From: Amycolatopsis taiwanensis DSM 45107
GTDB taxonomy: Bacteria > Actinomycetota > Actinomycetes > Mycobacteriales > Pseudonocardiaceae
Direction of reading: 5' to 3'
NCBI RefSeq assembly: GCF_000519205.1
Contig: NZ_JAFB01000028.1
Coordinates: 77,862 to 141,861 of the forward strand
Length of the DNA: 64,000 nucleotides
Shown: in pieces, positions 21,494-31,788 of the stretch
Layout of the letters: each line of letters opens with the position of its first letter
Numbering within the stretch: the first letter of the stretch is position 1
The notes under the pieces: model-generated
The model's input: only the letters and a program-made list of their open reading frames with translations
Database searches by the model: none
What the model was told of the DNA's origin: nothing
Program-made: the position numbers and the translations under genes

Positions 21494-21547
21494 GCCATGA
21501 GTGACCCGTTCCTAACGAAAAACTGCTAGTAACGGGTCACTCATGGC
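21494..21547. repeat. Palindromic repeat, copy 1 (17-bp arms)
   Basis: Arms 21494-21510 and 21531-21547 are perfect 17-bp inverted repeats (GCCATGAGTGACCCGTT and its complement) around a 20-nt loop. A near-copy lies at 48587-48637 with similar arms and loop. It falls between the pnp stop and the pepR start and may act as a terminator or RNA-stability element. Confidence 0.85.
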
Positions 21548-21574
21548 CACTATGACTTGACAAAGCGAGAGTGA

Positions 21575-23818
21575 CTACTTGGACTCGCTGGGCTTGTCCT
21601 CGGCAGCCTTCTCGGCGCCTTCCTCGTCCTCGTCCTTGACCAGGATCAGGCTGATCTTGCCGCGGCTGTCGATGTCGGCGATCTCGACGCGGAGCTTGTC
21701 GCCCACGTTGACCACGTCCTCGACCTTGCCGATGCGCTTGCCGTTACCCAGCTTGGAGATGTGCACCAGGCCGTCCTTGCCCGGGAGCAGCGAGACGAAC
21801 GCACCGAACGCGGCGGTCTTCACCACCGTGCCCAGGAACCGCTCGCCCACCTTGGGCAGCTGCGGGTTGGCGATCGCGTTGATCTTGCTGATCGCGGCGT
21901 CCGCGGACGGGCCGTCGGCGGCGCCCACGTAGATGGTCCCGTCGTCCTCGATGGAGATGTCCGCGCCGGTCTCCTCGGTGATCGAGTTGATCATCTTGCC
22001 CTTCGGGCCGATGACCTCGCCGATCTTGTCCACCGGGATCTTCACGCTGGTCACGCGCGGCGCGTACGGGCTCATCTCGTCGGGCCGGTCGATCGCCTCG
22101 GCCAGCACCTCGAGGATGGTCAGGCGCGCGTCCTTGGCCTGCTTCAGCGCCCCCGCGAGCACGTCGGAGGGGATGCCGTCGAGCTTGGTGTCCAGCTGCA
22201 GTGCGGTGATGATGTCCTTGGTGCCGGCGACCTTGAAGTCCATGTCGCCGAAGGCGTCCTCCGCACCGAGGATGTCGGTCAGCGCCACATACTCGGTCTT
22301 GCCCTCGACCTCGTCGGAGACCAGGCCCATGGCGATGCCGGCCACCGGCGCCTTGAGCGGCACCCCCGCGTTGAGCAGGGCCATCGTGGAGGCGCACACC
22401 GAGCCCATCGACGTCGAGCCGTTGGAGCCAAGCGCCTCCGAGACCTGGCGGATCGCGTACGGGAACTCGTCCCGCTTGGGCAGCACCGGCACCAGCGCGC
22501 GCTCGGCCAGCATGCCGTGCCCGATCTCACGCCGCTTCGGCGAGCCGACCCGGCCCGTCTCCCCGGTGGAGAACGGCGGGAAGTTGTAGTGGTGCAGGTA
22601 CCGCTTGGTCGTCTCCGGCGACAGCGAGTCGATCTGCTGCTCCATCCGCAGCATGTTCAGCGTGGTCACGCCCAGGATCTGGGTCTCGCCGCGCTCGAAC
22701 AGCGCCGAGCCGTGCGCCCGCGGCACCACGCCGACCTCGGCGTAGAGGCGGCGGATGTCGGTCAGGCCACGACCGTCGATGCGGACCTTGTCGCGCAGGA
22801 TGCGCTGCCGGATGAGCTTCTTGGTCAGCCCGCGGAACGCCGCGCCGATCTCCTTCTCCCGGTCGGCGAACGCCTCGCCCTCACCGATGCCGACCTTGCT
22901 CAGCAGGTCGGCCTTGACCTGGTCGATCGCGGCCTCGCGCTCCTGCTTGCCGCCGATGGTCAGCGCCCGCGCCAGCTCGTCGGTCGCGATCGCGGCCACC
23001 GCGTCGTAGGCGTCCTGCTCGTAGGCCGGGAACAGCGGGAACTCGGTGGTCGGCTTGGCGGCCACCTCGGCGAGCTGCTGCTGGGCCTGGCACAGCGCCC
23101 GGATGAACGGCTTGGCCGCGTCCAGGCCGTCGGCCACCGCCTGCTCGTCGGGCGCCTTGTTACCGGCGGCGATCAGGTCCAGCGTCGCGTCGGTGCCCTC
23201 CGCCTCGACCATCATGATCGCGACGTCGTCGCCGACTACACGGCCCGCGACGACCATGTTGAAGGTCGCCTTCTCCAGCTGCGACCAGGTCGGGAACGCG
23301 ACCCACTGGCCCTCGATCAGCGCCACGCGCACGCCACCGATCGGCCCCGAGAACGGCAGCCCGCCGATCTGCGTGGAGGCCGACGCCGCGTTGATCGCGA
23401 GCACGTCGTACGGGTCGTCCGGGTGCAGGCTCTGCACGGTGACCACGACCTGGATCTCGTTGCGCAGGCCGTCGGTGAAGGACGGGCGCAACGGCCGGTC
23501 GATCAGCCGGGCGGTCAGGATCGCGTCGGTGGAGGGACGGCCCTCACGCCGGAAGAACGCGCCGGGAATGCGGCCGGCCGCATACATCCGCTCCTCGACG
23601 TCCACCGTCAGCGGGAAGAAGTCGAAGTGCTCCTTCGGGTGCTTCGACGCCGTCGTGGCGGACAGCACCATGGTCTCCTCGTCGAGATAGGCGACCACGG
23701 AGCCGGCGGCCTGCCGGGCCAGCCGGCCGGTCTCGAAGCGGATCGTGCGGGTGCCGAACCGGCCGTTGTCGATCACGGCCTCGGTTTCGTGCACGGCGAA
23801 TGCACCTGTGTCAGTCAT
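21575..23818 (-). CDS. pnp: Polyribonucleotide nucleotidyltransferase
   Basis: 747 residues, full length. Phosphorolytic 3'-5' exoribonuclease that also adds nucleotides to 3' ends; part of mRNA turnover. Two RNase PH domains are separated by a helical domain. They are followed by a KH domain (I-G-P-K-G-K) and an S1 domain ([19 protein letters not shown]). The C-terminal tail is acidic. It follows rpsO, the conserved bacterial arrangement, and a hairpin lies between them. Confidence 0.97.
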   Translation of the reverse strand: MTDTGAFAVHETEAVIDNGRFGTRTIRFETGRLARQAAGSVVAYLDEETMVLSATTASKHPKEHFDFFPLTVDVEERMYAAGRIPGAFFRREGRPSTDAILTARLIDRPLRPSFTDGLRNEIQVVVTVQSLHPDDPYDVLAINAASASTQIGGLPFSGPIGGVRVALIEGQWVAFPTWSQLEKATFNMVVAGRVVGDDVAIMMVEAEGTDATLDLIAAGNKAPDEQAVADGLDAAKPFIRALCQAQQQLAEVAAKPTTEFPLFPAYEQDAYDAVAAIATDELARALTIGGKQEREAAIDQVKADLLSKVGIGEGEAFADREKEIGAAFRGLTKKLIRQRILRDKVRIDGRGLTDIRRLYAEVGVVPRAHGSALFERGETQILGVTTLNMLRMEQQIDSLSPETTKRYLHHYNFPPFSTGETGRVGSPKRREIGHGMLAERALVPVLPKRDEFPYAIRQVSEALGSNGSTSMGSVCASTMALLNAGVPLKAPVAGIAMGLVSDEVEGKTEYVALTDILGAEDAFGDMDFKVAGTKDIITALQLDTKLDGIPSDVLAGALKQAKDARLTILEVLAEAIDRPDEMSPYAPRVTSVKIPVDKIGEVIGPKGKMINSITEETGADISIEDDGTIYVGAADGPSADAAISKINAIANPQLPKVGERFLGTVVKTAAFGAFVSLLPGKDGLVHISKLGNGKRIGKVEDVVNVGDKLRVEIADIDSRGKISLILVKDEDEEGAEKAAEDKPSESK

Positions 23819-24033
23819 TGTCGTGTTACTCCTCGTTCGTTGAGGCCACGCACCACCGCACGAGGAGCGAAACCGGTCATCGATCGAAGCCCTCGGGGTA
23901 TCTCCCGGGAGCCACTACCGAGGACCGGCATCTCTTGCCCTCGCGAGTGCGTCGCCCTCTCCTCTTTCTTGCTGTTATGGGAAAAACGCGAATCGGACGC
24001 CTACACGCGACGGCCGCGCTCCCCCCTTATGTA

Positions 24034-24069
24034 CCGAGGGGGAGCGACCCGGTGGCCACTCCCCCTCGG
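24034..24069 (-). terminator. Hairpin between rpsO and pnp
   Basis: CCGAGGGGGAG (24034-24044) pairs perfectly with CTCCCCCTCGG (24059-24069) around a 14-nt loop, starting 4 bp after the rpsO stop. It could attenuate read-through into pnp or serve as a processing site, as the rpsO-pnp intergenic hairpin does in E. coli. Confidence 0.75.
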
Positions 24070-24073
24070 AATC

Positions 24074-24343
24074 TCATCGGCGAAGGCCGAGTCGCTGGAT
24101 GATCGAACGGTATCGTTCGATGTCCACCTTCATCACGTAGTTGAGCAGCCGGCGGCGGCGGCCGACCAGCAGCAGCAGACCGCGACGCGAGTGATGGTCG
24201 TGCTTGTGCACCTTGAGGTGCTCGGTGAGGCCGATGATCCGCTTGGTGAGCAGAGCCACCTGCGCCTCGGGCGATCCCGTGTCCGATTCGTGCACGCCGT
24301 ACTCGGCAAGGATCGTCTTCTTCTCGTCGGTGGACAGCGCCAC
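24074..24343 (-). CDS. rpsO: 30S ribosomal protein S15
   Basis: 89 residues, the standard length. S15 binds the central domain of 16S rRNA early in 30S assembly. The family signature is clear: [15 protein letters not shown], then [11 protein letters not shown]. The start is GTG at 24343 with AGGAG upstream; extension to 24442 lacks conservation. Confidence 0.97.
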   Translation of the reverse strand: MALSTDEKKTILAEYGVHESDTGSPEAQVALLTKRIIGLTEHLKVHKHDHHSRRGLLLLVGRRRRLLNYVMKVDIERYRSIIQRLGLRR

Positions 24344-24482
24344 GCTTCGTTTCTCCTGTCGTCTTCGGGAGGATCGAATCGACGCTACGGCTCGATTCTC
24401 CGCATATACGTACCGTGTTGGCGAGACGGTACCGGCCGCCACGGACCGCAGCCGGACCCAATGAGTCAGGATATCAGCCGGT

Positions 24483-24992
24483 TCATCGAGCGTGTCCGGA
24501 CTCCAGGGGAAACGTCTCGACGACCGAGTACCGGGCTCCGGTCGGGGCCCGATCGCTGCGCATGAGCACGACGTCGGTCGCTGTCCAGGCTTCGCTGGTG
24601 TACGCCGACAAGCGGCGCGGCAGTTCGGGCGGAACGCTCTCGCGGGTACGCGCGAGGGTCAGGTGCGGCAGGTACGGCCGGTCCCGGCCCGCGCCGGCCG
24701 CGGTCGCCAACTCGACCAGGCCCTCTCCGTATACGCCCAGGTACAGCACGTGAGAGAACGAGCCGGCGCCTTCCAGCCGCAGCGTCGGCGCGGCCTGCCC
24801 GGCCAGCCGGCGCCGCAGCCAGGTCACCCGGTCCGTGGGGTCGGCCTCCTCGCCGTAGAAGCCGAGTGTGACATGCCAGCCCTCGGGTGCGGACCAGCGC
24901 ACGCTCTTGGGCGCCGAGATGCCGGAGACCTCGTCGCGAATCGACTCGATGACCTCGGGAGGCGGCACCAGGGCGGAGAACAGCAGTGGCAT
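24483..24992 (-). CDS. thpR: 2'-5' RNA ligase-family (ThpR-like) phosphoesterase
   Basis: 169 residues; ATG after GAGGAAGAG, just 7 bp past the upstream regulator's stop. A 2H phosphoesterase with two H-x-T/S motifs: H-V-T-L-G-F (about residues 41-46) and H-L-T-L-A-R (about 117-122). Members hydrolyse 2',3'-cyclic phosphate RNA ends or reversibly ligate RNA. The exact substrate is not predictable. Confidence 0.85.
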   Translation of the reverse strand: MPLLFSALVPPPEVIESIRDEVSGISAPKSVRWSAPEGWHVTLGFYGEEADPTDRVTWLRRRLAGQAAPTLRLEGAGSFSHVLYLGVYGEGLVELATAAGAGRDRPYLPHLTLARTRESVPPELPRRLSAYTSEAWTATDVVLMRSDRAPTGARYSVVETFPLESGHAR

Positions 24993-24999
24993 CTCTTCC

Positions 25000-25473
25000 T
25001 CACCCCCGCGAGCCGGCTCGGCGGAGCAGGTCCGCGATGGCCGGGAAGTCCTCGTCCAGGCGCTTCGCGGCCTCGGCGAGGTCCTCGTCCTCGGCGATGT
25101 CACGCAGCGCGGCCAGCGCCAACCGGTCGTCGGCGGCGACCGGGATGTTGTCCCGGCCCACCGTCGGCCGCGAGTCCCGCACATCTTCCAGCGCGGCCTC
25201 CAGCGCCTCCTTGCGCCCGGCCGCGACCTCGGGGATCAGGCACTTGCGTTCCAGCATGATCATCCGGGCGAGCACCACCGGGTTGCCGATCTTCGCCCGC
25301 CGGCCGCTCATCACCTGGCTCAGCATCGGCGCGCTGATCCCGAGCACCTCGGCCAGGTAGGCCTGCGACACATTGAACGCCACGACGAGGCGGCGCACCC
25401 GGTCCCCGAGCGGTTCGCCGTACCACTCCCGTTGCAGGGCGATATTTCGCTGGACGATTTTGTGGTCCTCCAC
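25000..25473 (-). CDS. XRE-like helix-turn-helix regulator
   Basis: 157 residues from a GTG at 25473. A helix-turn-helix covers about residues 28-62: V-S-Q-A-Y-L-A-E-V-L-G-I-S-A-P-M-L-S-Q-V, then M-S-G-R-R-A-K-I-G-N. The remainder is acidic and helical with no recognised ligand domain. It precedes the thpR-like gene closely and probably shares its transcript. Targets unknown. Confidence 0.8.
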   Translation of the reverse strand: MEDHKIVQRNIALQREWYGEPLGDRVRRLVVAFNVSQAYLAEVLGISAPMLSQVMSGRRAKIGNPVVLARMIMLERKCLIPEVAAGRKEALEAALEDVRDSRPTVGRDNIPVAADDRLALAALRDIAEDEDLAEAAKRLDEDFPAIADLLRRAGSRG

Positions 25474-25588
25474 CTTAAGTCCGCTCCCCTAGCTCCCGGT
25501 GTGACACCCCAGTGACCACTTGTATCTTGCCAGCCGGGCCCGCCTGCCTGGGTCGACTTCGGACATCGATTCGCAATCGCACGCGCCG

Positions 25589-26542
25589 CTACCGCAGTAT
25601 CTCCCGGACCTTGGCCACGTCGGCGTCGATCTGCTCGACCAGGGCCTCGACGTCGGTGAAGGTGACCTGACCGCGCAGGTGGCTGACGAAGTCCAGCGCC
25701 ACCCGCTCGCCGTAGAGGTCCTCGTCCAGGTCGAGCACGAAGGCTTCGACCGTGCGCTCCCGTCCGAAGAAGGTCGGGTTCGTGCCGACCGACACGGCCG
25801 CGGCAAGCCTGCGGTGCGGCTCCGCGGCGAGGACGAACCAGGCCGCGTAGACCCCGTCCGCGGGCACCGCGGCGAAGTGCGGGGTGGACAGGTTCGCGGT
25901 CGGGAAGCCGAGCTTGCGGCCCCGCCCTTCGCCGCGCACCACGATGCCTTCGAGCCGGTGCGGCCGGCCCAGGGCCGCAGCGGCCGCGGCGACATCACCC
26001 GCGTCGATGCACGACCGCACGTAGGTCGAAGAGAAGTTGATCTCGGCTGGCTCTCCGTTACGCATGGTGTCGCCTTGGAGTTCCGCGCCGTAGGCGACGA
26101 ACCCGAACCGGCGCCCCAACTCGCGCAGCAACGCCACGTTGCCCGCCGCCTTGGCACCGAAGGTGAAGTTCTCGCCCACCACCACGGCGGCCGCGTGCAG
26201 CCGGTCGACCAGTATCTCGTGCACGAACTCGTGCGCGGGGAGCCGGGACAGTTCCGGTGTGAACGGCAGCACGGCGAACACGTCGACGCCGAGTTGCTCG
26301 ACGAGCTCCGCCTTGCGCCGCAGGGTGGTCAGTTGGGCTGGGTGACTGCCGGGGCGGACGACCTCGGAGGGGTGGGGGTCGAAGGTCAGCACGACGCTGG
26401 GCAGGCCGCGCTGCCGGGCGATCTCGACCGTCCGGCCGATGAGAGCTTGATGTCCCCGGTGCACCCCGTCGAACACACCGATGGTGACCACACACCGTCC
26501 CCAGCCGCTGGGGAGATCTTCCAGGCCGCGCCATGTCTGCAC
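25589..26542 (-). CDS. ribF: Bifunctional riboflavin kinase/FAD synthetase
   Basis: 317 residues. It phosphorylates riboflavin to FMN and adenylylates FMN to FAD. The N-terminal nucleotidyltransferase domain has G-V-F-D-G-V-H-R-G-H (residues 22-31). The C-terminal flavokinase domain has G-R-K-L-G-F-P-T-A-N near residue 205-215. GTG start. It follows truB across a hairpin-containing 126-bp gap, in the same gene order as many Gram-positives. Confidence 0.96.
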   Translation of the reverse strand: MQTWRGLEDLPSGWGRCVVTIGVFDGVHRGHQALIGRTVEIARQRGLPSVVLTFDPHPSEVVRPGSHPAQLTTLRRKAELVEQLGVDVFAVLPFTPELSRLPAHEFVHEILVDRLHAAAVVVGENFTFGAKAAGNVALLRELGRRFGFVAYGAELQGDTMRNGEPAEINFSSTYVRSCIDAGDVAAAAAALGRPHRLEGIVVRGEGRGRKLGFPTANLSTPHFAAVPADGVYAAWFVLAAEPHRRLAAAVSVGTNPTFFGRERTVEAFVLDLDEDLYGERVALDFVSHLRGQVTFTDVEALVEQIDADVAKVREILR

Positions 26543-26588
26543 GGAACAGGAGCGTAGCGGCCGACGTCATTCAGGTTTAAAGGACATC

Positions 26589-26636
26589 GCGCCGGCCGCG
26601 CGAGCGACCAGAACAACACAGCGTCGCGGCCGGCGC
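26589..26636 (-). terminator. 12-bp hairpin between truB and ribF
   Basis: GCGCCGGCCGCG (26589-26600) and its exact complement (26625-26636) around a 24-nt loop lie in the truB-ribF gap. No T-tract. It may act as a terminator or attenuator for truB mRNA. Confidence 0.65.
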
Positions 26637-26668
26637 CCGTCAGCCTTGAGGGGACACCGTCGCGGGCT

Positions 26669-27580
26669 CTACGCGGGATCCAGGACGACGACGGTGCGGG
26701 AGACGCCGCCCGCGTCGACGGCCAGCGCGACGGCGTGCCCGTCCGGGCCGAACACGCCGTAGGTGCCCTCGATGCCGGACGCTCGGATCTGCTGTCCATA
26801 TTGGAGAGACCGGGCCGCGCGTGCGTCCACTTCGTAGCGGGGGAAGGCGGCAGCGACGGCGTCGTCGAGGTTGTGGGTCAGCCCGGGGTCGGCTTCGAGC
26901 TGGGCGAGGGTACGCGCGCGGGCGAGGGTGAACGGCCCGACCGTGGTGCGGCGCAGGGCGGCGAGGTGCCCGCCGGCGCCGAGCGCCTGCCCGAGGTCCC
27001 GGGCCAGCGCCCGGACGTAGGTGCCCGAGGAGCATTCGACGACCGCGTCGAGTTCGATGTGATCCGCTTCCCGCCGGGTGGCCAGCAGATCGAACCGGTA
27101 GACGGTCACCGGGCGGGGTTTGAGGGCGACCTCTTCGCCGGAGCGCACCCGGGCGTAGGCACGCTTGCCCCCGACCTTGACCGCGCTGACCGCGCTGGGC
27201 ACCTGGTCGATTTCCCCGGTGAGGTCGGCGATTCCGGCCGCGATGGCCTCGTCGGTGACCGCCGCCATGGCCGCGGGGTCCGCTGTGGACACTCGTTCTC
27301 CCTCGGCGTCGTCGGTGACGGTGCTGGCGCCGAGGAAGAACGTGGCGAGGTAGGTCTTGCGGTCGAGCGCGAGATGACCGAGCAGCTTGGTCGCGCGTTC
27401 GATACCCAGCACGAGCACGCCGGTGGCCATCGGGTCGAGCGTGCCGGCATGGCCGACCTTGCGGGTGCCCATGATCTTGCGCACCCGAGCCACCACGTCG
27501 TGGGAGGTCATCCCCGGCGCCTTGTCGATGACGAGGAGACCGGGCTCGGGTGCGGGACGGGACCTTTTCGCTTCGGGCAC
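26669..27580 (-). CDS. truB: tRNA pseudouridine(55) synthase
   Basis: 303 residues; GTG start. TruB converts U55 of the tRNA T-loop to pseudouridine. The catalytic Asp49 lies in the G-H-A-G-T-L-D-P-M-A-T-G motif (residues 43-54); the C-terminal extension is PUA-like. Upstream on the same strand is an MFS transporter gene. Confidence 0.95.
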   Translation of the reverse strand: MPEAKRSRPAPEPGLLVIDKAPGMTSHDVVARVRKIMGTRKVGHAGTLDPMATGVLVLGIERATKLLGHLALDRKTYLATFFLGASTVTDDAEGERVSTADPAAMAAVTDEAIAAGIADLTGEIDQVPSAVSAVKVGGKRAYARVRSGEEVALKPRPVTVYRFDLLATRREADHIELDAVVECSSGTYVRALARDLGQALGAGGHLAALRRTTVGPFTLARARTLAQLEADPGLTHNLDDAVAAAFPRYEVDARAARSLQYGQQIRASGIEGTYGVFGPDGHAVALAVDAGGVSRTVVVLDPA

Positions 27581-27703
27581 GGCTGAACTTTAGAGACTGT
27601 TTCGAAGCGGCTTGCGTGGCGGTGCGGGTAGCCGGGCCCGAGGCGGTTTCTCACTCCGGGATCTCCTCCTCACCGAAGGCCACCCGCTCCCCCACCGGCC
27701 GGC

Positions 27704-29032
27704 TCAGGCCGAGGCGGTCTGCGGCACTGGCGCGTCCCAGGATCGCCGGCGTACCTGGAACGGAATCTCCTCACCACGGGCCTGGGCCGCGAACATTTCG
27801 GCGCGGGCCCGGCGCCACCACACGAGCACCCGGAAGGTGCCGAACCCGAGCACCGCGAACACGGACAGCAGCGCGATCCGGAAGTTGCCGCCGAAGGTTT
27901 GCAACAGCACACCGATGGCCAGCGCCGTGATCGTCGTGGCGACGAAGCCACCGACGTTGACCACGCCGGTCGCGGTGCCCACCCGGCGCAACGGGTTGTA
28001 GTCCCGCGCCAGCGCGAAACCGATCATCGAGGCGGGCCCGCCCAGGGAAAGAAACGCGAAGCTGGGCACCAGGACCGCGATCGGGACCGTACCCGGCCAG
28101 GCCAGCAACAGGGCCCACACGCCGGCCGCGCCACCGAGATAACCGCAGACCAGCGGCATGCGCCAGCTCGGCCGGGCCGAAATGGTGCTGCCGATCAGCG
28201 GTCCGCCGATCAGCGAGCCGAACACGAACACGGTGAGCAGCGCGCTGGCCGTCGCGGTCGGCAAGCCTTGGGCCTGGACCAAAAACGGCACGCCCCACAG
28301 CAGGGTCAGCGTGTTCGGCGCGAACATCGTGGCGAAATGCACCCAGAACCCGAGCCGGGTGCCCGGCACCCGCCACGCGCCGGCGACCTGGCGCGCCAGC
28401 TCGCGCCCGTCCACCCGGGATGGCTTCACCATGCGTCCCGCCGGAGTGTCCCGGACCCGCAGGGACACGAAGATCGCGAAGGCGGCCGTGAGCAGGCCGG
28501 TGACCAGGAAGGTCGGGACCCACCCGGGGCCGGCCAGCAACAGGGTCAGCGGGACGGTCGCGGCGAAATTGCCGACGAAGCCGATGGCCGAGGTGAACGA
28601 GGTGACGACCGCGTACTGGCGGCCGGGGAAGTGCAGGGCGACCAGGCGCAGCACGCTGACGAAGGTCAGCGCGTCGCCGAATCCGAGCACGCCACGGGCG
28701 ATCAGGCCCAGGCTGTAGGAGGTCGCGACGGCCATCAGAACCTGTCCGAGGCCGAGGAAGACCAGGGCGACGGTGAGGATCTTGCGGGGACCGTGGCGAT
28801 CGACCAGTACCCCGGTCGGGATCTGCATGGCGGCGTAGACGCCGACCTGGAGAACGGTGAAGGTACCGAGCGCCGCGGCACCGACGTGGAATCGGTCCGC
28901 GGCCTGCAGGCCGGCCACCCCGAGAGAGGTGCGGTGGAACACGGCGAGGAGATAGACGGTGGCGGCGGTCAACCAGATGAGCCAGGATCGGCGGCTTGCC
29001 TTGCGGATCCCGGGTGCCTGCTCGGGCGGCAC
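27704..29032 (-). CDS. MFS transporter
   Basis: 442 residues from a GTG at 29032, with twelve hydrophobic segments. The MFS loop 2-3 motif D-R-H-G-P-R-K is present. The general pattern resembles the nitrate/phthalate-type or sugar-phosphate antiporter subfamilies, but the substrate cannot be assigned. It interrupts the conserved housekeeping order between truB and the MATE gene, so it is probably a lineage-specific insertion. The 296 bp upstream hold no gene; no clear promoter was recognised. Confidence 0.85.
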   Translation of the reverse strand: MPPEQAPGIRKASRRSWLIWLTAATVYLLAVFHRTSLGVAGLQAADRFHVGAAALGTFTVLQVGVYAAMQIPTGVLVDRHGPRKILTVALVFLGLGQVLMAVATSYSLGLIARGVLGFGDALTFVSVLRLVALHFPGRQYAVVTSFTSAIGFVGNFAATVPLTLLLAGPGWVPTFLVTGLLTAAFAIFVSLRVRDTPAGRMVKPSRVDGRELARQVAGAWRVPGTRLGFWVHFATMFAPNTLTLLWGVPFLVQAQGLPTATASALLTVFVFGSLIGGPLIGSTISARPSWRMPLVCGYLGGAAGVWALLLAWPGTVPIAVLVPSFAFLSLGGPASMIGFALARDYNPLRRVGTATGVVNVGGFVATTITALAIGVLLQTFGGNFRIALLSVFAVLGFGTFRVLVWWRRARAEMFAAQARGEEIPFQVRRRSWDAPVPQTASA

Positions 29033-29328
29033 TGATGAATTCCCTTCTTAGGTTGCGGAATACGGAGGACCATTCAAAACGCGAGACGGGCGCGATCGGG
29101 AACACACCGCAACGCTGCACGCGGGCGGGGAGGCAGGCCGCCAGCGTGATCAACCGGCAACCGGCGAGGAGAAGTCACGGCCTGGCTACCCGAACACGTT
29201 CTGAACAATACTGAGACGCCCGCGCTGCCGTCCCAGTATTTGTATCGGTGTCGTGGCCGAGATCCTTACCCGTCGCCGCGGTGGTTTTGCCCACACCTCG
29301 CCCGGAAAGTCCAAAAAGGACGCTACCC

Positions 29329-30639
29329 TCAGCGGACCGCGCCGACCACCGCCCAGCGGCCCGAGCGCCAGCGCAGCACGACGGCGGCCAGGCGCAGGAT
29401 CATGAACAGCGACAGGCCGGTCCAGATCCCGGCCAGGCCCCAGTCCAGCACGAGCGAGATCCAGATCAACGGGAGAAAACCGGCGCCCGCACTGACCAGG
29501 GTGGCGGTGCGCAGGAACGCGGCGTCCCCGGCGCCGAGCAGCACACCGTCCAAGGCGAACACCACTCCGGCGATCGGTTGCAGCACAACGAAGAACCACC
29601 AGGCGTGCGGGATCTGGCCGAGCACGTCCGGGTCGGAGGTGAACGCGTGCGGGAGAACCTGCGACACAACGGCGAACAGCACGCACAGCGCGCAGCCGAG
29701 AATCAGGCCGTACCGGGTGATCTGAGCGGCGATCCCGCGTGCCTGCCGCTCGTCCCCCGCGCCCAGCGCGGCACCCACCAGTGACTGTGCCGCGATCGCG
29801 ATCGAGTCCAGCACCAGCGACAGGAACACCCACAGTTGCAGGACGACCTGATGCGCGCCGACCGCCGCGGTCGAGGTCCGCGCGGCGACCGCGGCGGCCG
29901 ACACGAAGCACGCCTGGAAGCCGAGGCTCCGCAGCACCAGGTCCCGGCCGAGGCCCAGTTGTGCCCACATGATCGAAGGCCGCGGCCGAAGCGGCACCCG
30001 CTGCCTGACCAGAGCACGCACGAACAATGCCGCGGATACGACCTGTGCCGCGACGTTCGCCACGGCCGAGCCCTCCAGGCCCCAGCCCGCGCCATACACC
30101 AGCACCGGACAGAGTACGGCGGACATTCCATTGCCCGCCAACACATACCGGAGTGGGCGTACCGCGTCCTGGACGCCGCGCATCCAGCCGTTCCCGGCCA
30201 TGGTCACCAGGATCAGCGGCGCGCCGAACAACGCGATGCGCAGCCACGAGACCGCCGCGGAGCCCACCTCCTGGCTGCCGGAAAGCGCTTGCGCGATCGG
30301 CCCCGCCAGCAGTTGGCCGGCGACCAGCACCACGATGCCCACCACGATCGCCAGCCAGGTGGCCTGGACGCCCTCGCTCACCGCGTCGGCCCGGCGGCCG
30401 GCGCCATGCAGCCGGGCGGTGCGCGCGGTCGTGCCGTAGGACAGGAACGTCAGCTGCGTCGACACCTGTGACAGCACGACCCCGCCGAGCGCGAGCCCGG
30501 CCAGCGGCAGCGCGCCGAGGTGCCCGACGACCGCGGTGTCCACCAGGACGTAGAGCGGCTCCGCGGCGAGAACGCCAAGCGCGGGTACAGCCAGCCCGAA
30601 CACGCGTTTGGCGGGTACCTGATCGACGACCACGGCCAT
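29329..30639 (-). CDS. MATE-family efflux transporter (DinF-like)
   Basis: 436 residues from the ATG at 30639; a TTG at 30654 would add 5. Twelve hydrophobic segments, with the MATE features A-E-P-L-Y-V-L-V-D-T-A-V-V-G-H in helix 1 and a matching second half (V-G-A-H-Q-V-V-L-Q-L-W). Exports cationic drugs or metabolites using H+ or Na+. It lies downstream of nrnA, the same position dinF has in M. tuberculosis. Confidence 0.92.
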   Translation of the reverse strand: MAVVVDQVPAKRVFGLAVPALGVLAAEPLYVLVDTAVVGHLGALPLAGLALGGVVLSQVSTQLTFLSYGTTARTARLHGAGRRADAVSEGVQATWLAIVVGIVVLVAGQLLAGPIAQALSGSQEVGSAAVSWLRIALFGAPLILVTMAGNGWMRGVQDAVRPLRYVLAGNGMSAVLCPVLVYGAGWGLEGSAVANVAAQVVSAALFVRALVRQRVPLRPRPSIMWAQLGLGRDLVLRSLGFQACFVSAAAVAARTSTAAVGAHQVVLQLWVFLSLVLDSIAIAAQSLVGAALGAGDERQARGIAAQITRYGLILGCALCVLFAVVSQVLPHAFTSDPDVLGQIPHAWWFFVVLQPIAGVVFALDGVLLGAGDAAFLRTATLVSAGAGFLPLIWISLVLDWGLAGIWTGLSLFMILRLAAVVLRWRSGRWAVVGAVR

Positions 30640-30731
30640 CAGCGTAACTGACAAACCCCGCTACAACAGTTACCGATTTTCCAGAAACGTGGGCGGACAG
30701 TCAGGCTGTGACGTCCGTGTTTCGGGTGTTC

Positions 30732-31763
30732 TCACCGCTCTTGGACGTCCCGGCCGGCGGAGAGCTCGATCAACGGAGCCGCGGAAAGGGCGTTCCGCAC
30801 CTGCGCTAGCGCCTCTTCGACGGTGCCGTACACGGTGGCGCCGGAAGCGAGGCGGTGGCCTCCGCCACCGAGGCTGCGGGCCGCCGCCGACACGTCGATC
30901 TTGCCCAGCGCGCGCAGCGACACGGTCCATTCGCCCGGGGCCTGCTCCTTCAGCACCGCGGCGACCTCCGCGTCCCGCGTCGAGCGGACCACGTCGACCA
31001 CGGCCTCGGTTTCCTCCATGCGCACCATGGCCGAGGCTTCGGCCGACACCGTCGCGTGCACGAGCCCGAAGCCCTGCGCCGACTCCGGTTCCAGCCGCGC
31101 GGTGCCCAGCACCTTCGACAGCATCGGCAGCCAGGCGAAGGGATGGTCGTCGATGATCTCCCGGGTGAGCCGCTCCGGATCGACGCCGGCCTGCAGCAGC
31201 CTCGCCGCGGCCTGGTGCGTGGCCGGGGTCGCGCGGCGGAACCCGCCGGTGTCGGTGACCAGGCCGGCGTAGAGACAGCGGGCGATCGGCTCGTCGAGCG
31301 GCACGCCCAGCTCGTCGAGCAGTTCGAGCACCAGCACCGCGGTGGCTTCCGCGTGCGGGTCGACCAGGTGGTGTGTTCCGTAGCGCAGGTTCGAAGCGTG
31401 GTGGTCGATCACCAGCACCGAACCGCCGGCCGCGCGGGTGGCCTCGATCCGGTCGGCGAGGCTGCCCAGCCGGCTCGGGCTCGGTGTGTCCACGCAGATC
31501 AGCAGCGACGAACTCGCGGGCACCTCGGCCACGGGCACGATCAGGCTCGCCACGTCCAGGCCGCGCAGGCTTTCCGGGGTCTGCCCGGGCACTGCGAAGG
31601 AGACGCGCACAGTAGCGCCGCGCAGGTGGAGGGCACGGCCGAGCGCCAGCGCGCTGCCAAGCGCGTCGGCGTCGGGGCGGACGTGCGCGAGCAGCGTTAC
31701 GTCGGTGGCCGCACGCAGCAGCTCGGCGACACCGGAAAGGTCGTGCTGGGCAGGGATGCTCAT
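30732..31763 (-). CDS. nrnA: DHH-family oligoribonuclease/pAp phosphatase
   Basis: 343 residues from the ATG at 31763 (a TTG at 31772 is possible). NrnA degrades RNA oligomers of a few nucleotides and dephosphorylates 3'-phosphoadenosine 5'-phosphate; some also hydrolyse c-di-nucleotide products. The metal motifs are H-V-R-P-D-A-D-A-L-G-S, C-V-D-T-P and I-D-H-H-A-S-N, and the DHHA1 domain ends with G-G-G-G-H. It continues the rbfA-nrnA synteny, but a plus-strand methylase gene sits between them. Confidence 0.93.
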   Translation of the reverse strand: MSIPAQHDLSGVAELLRAATDVTLLAHVRPDADALGSALALGRALHLRGATVRVSFAVPGQTPESLRGLDVASLIVPVAEVPASSSLLICVDTPSPSRLGSLADRIEATRAAGGSVLVIDHHASNLRYGTHHLVDPHAEATAVLVLELLDELGVPLDEPIARCLYAGLVTDTGGFRRATPATHQAAARLLQAGVDPERLTREIIDDHPFAWLPMLSKVLGTARLEPESAQGFGLVHATVSAEASAMVRMEETEAVVDVVRSTRDAEVAAVLKEQAPGEWTVSLRALGKIDVSAAARSLGGGGHRLASGATVYGTVEEALAQVRNALSAAPLIELSAGRDVQER

Positions 31764-31788
31764 GTCACGCAAGTTACGCTGTCCTGCG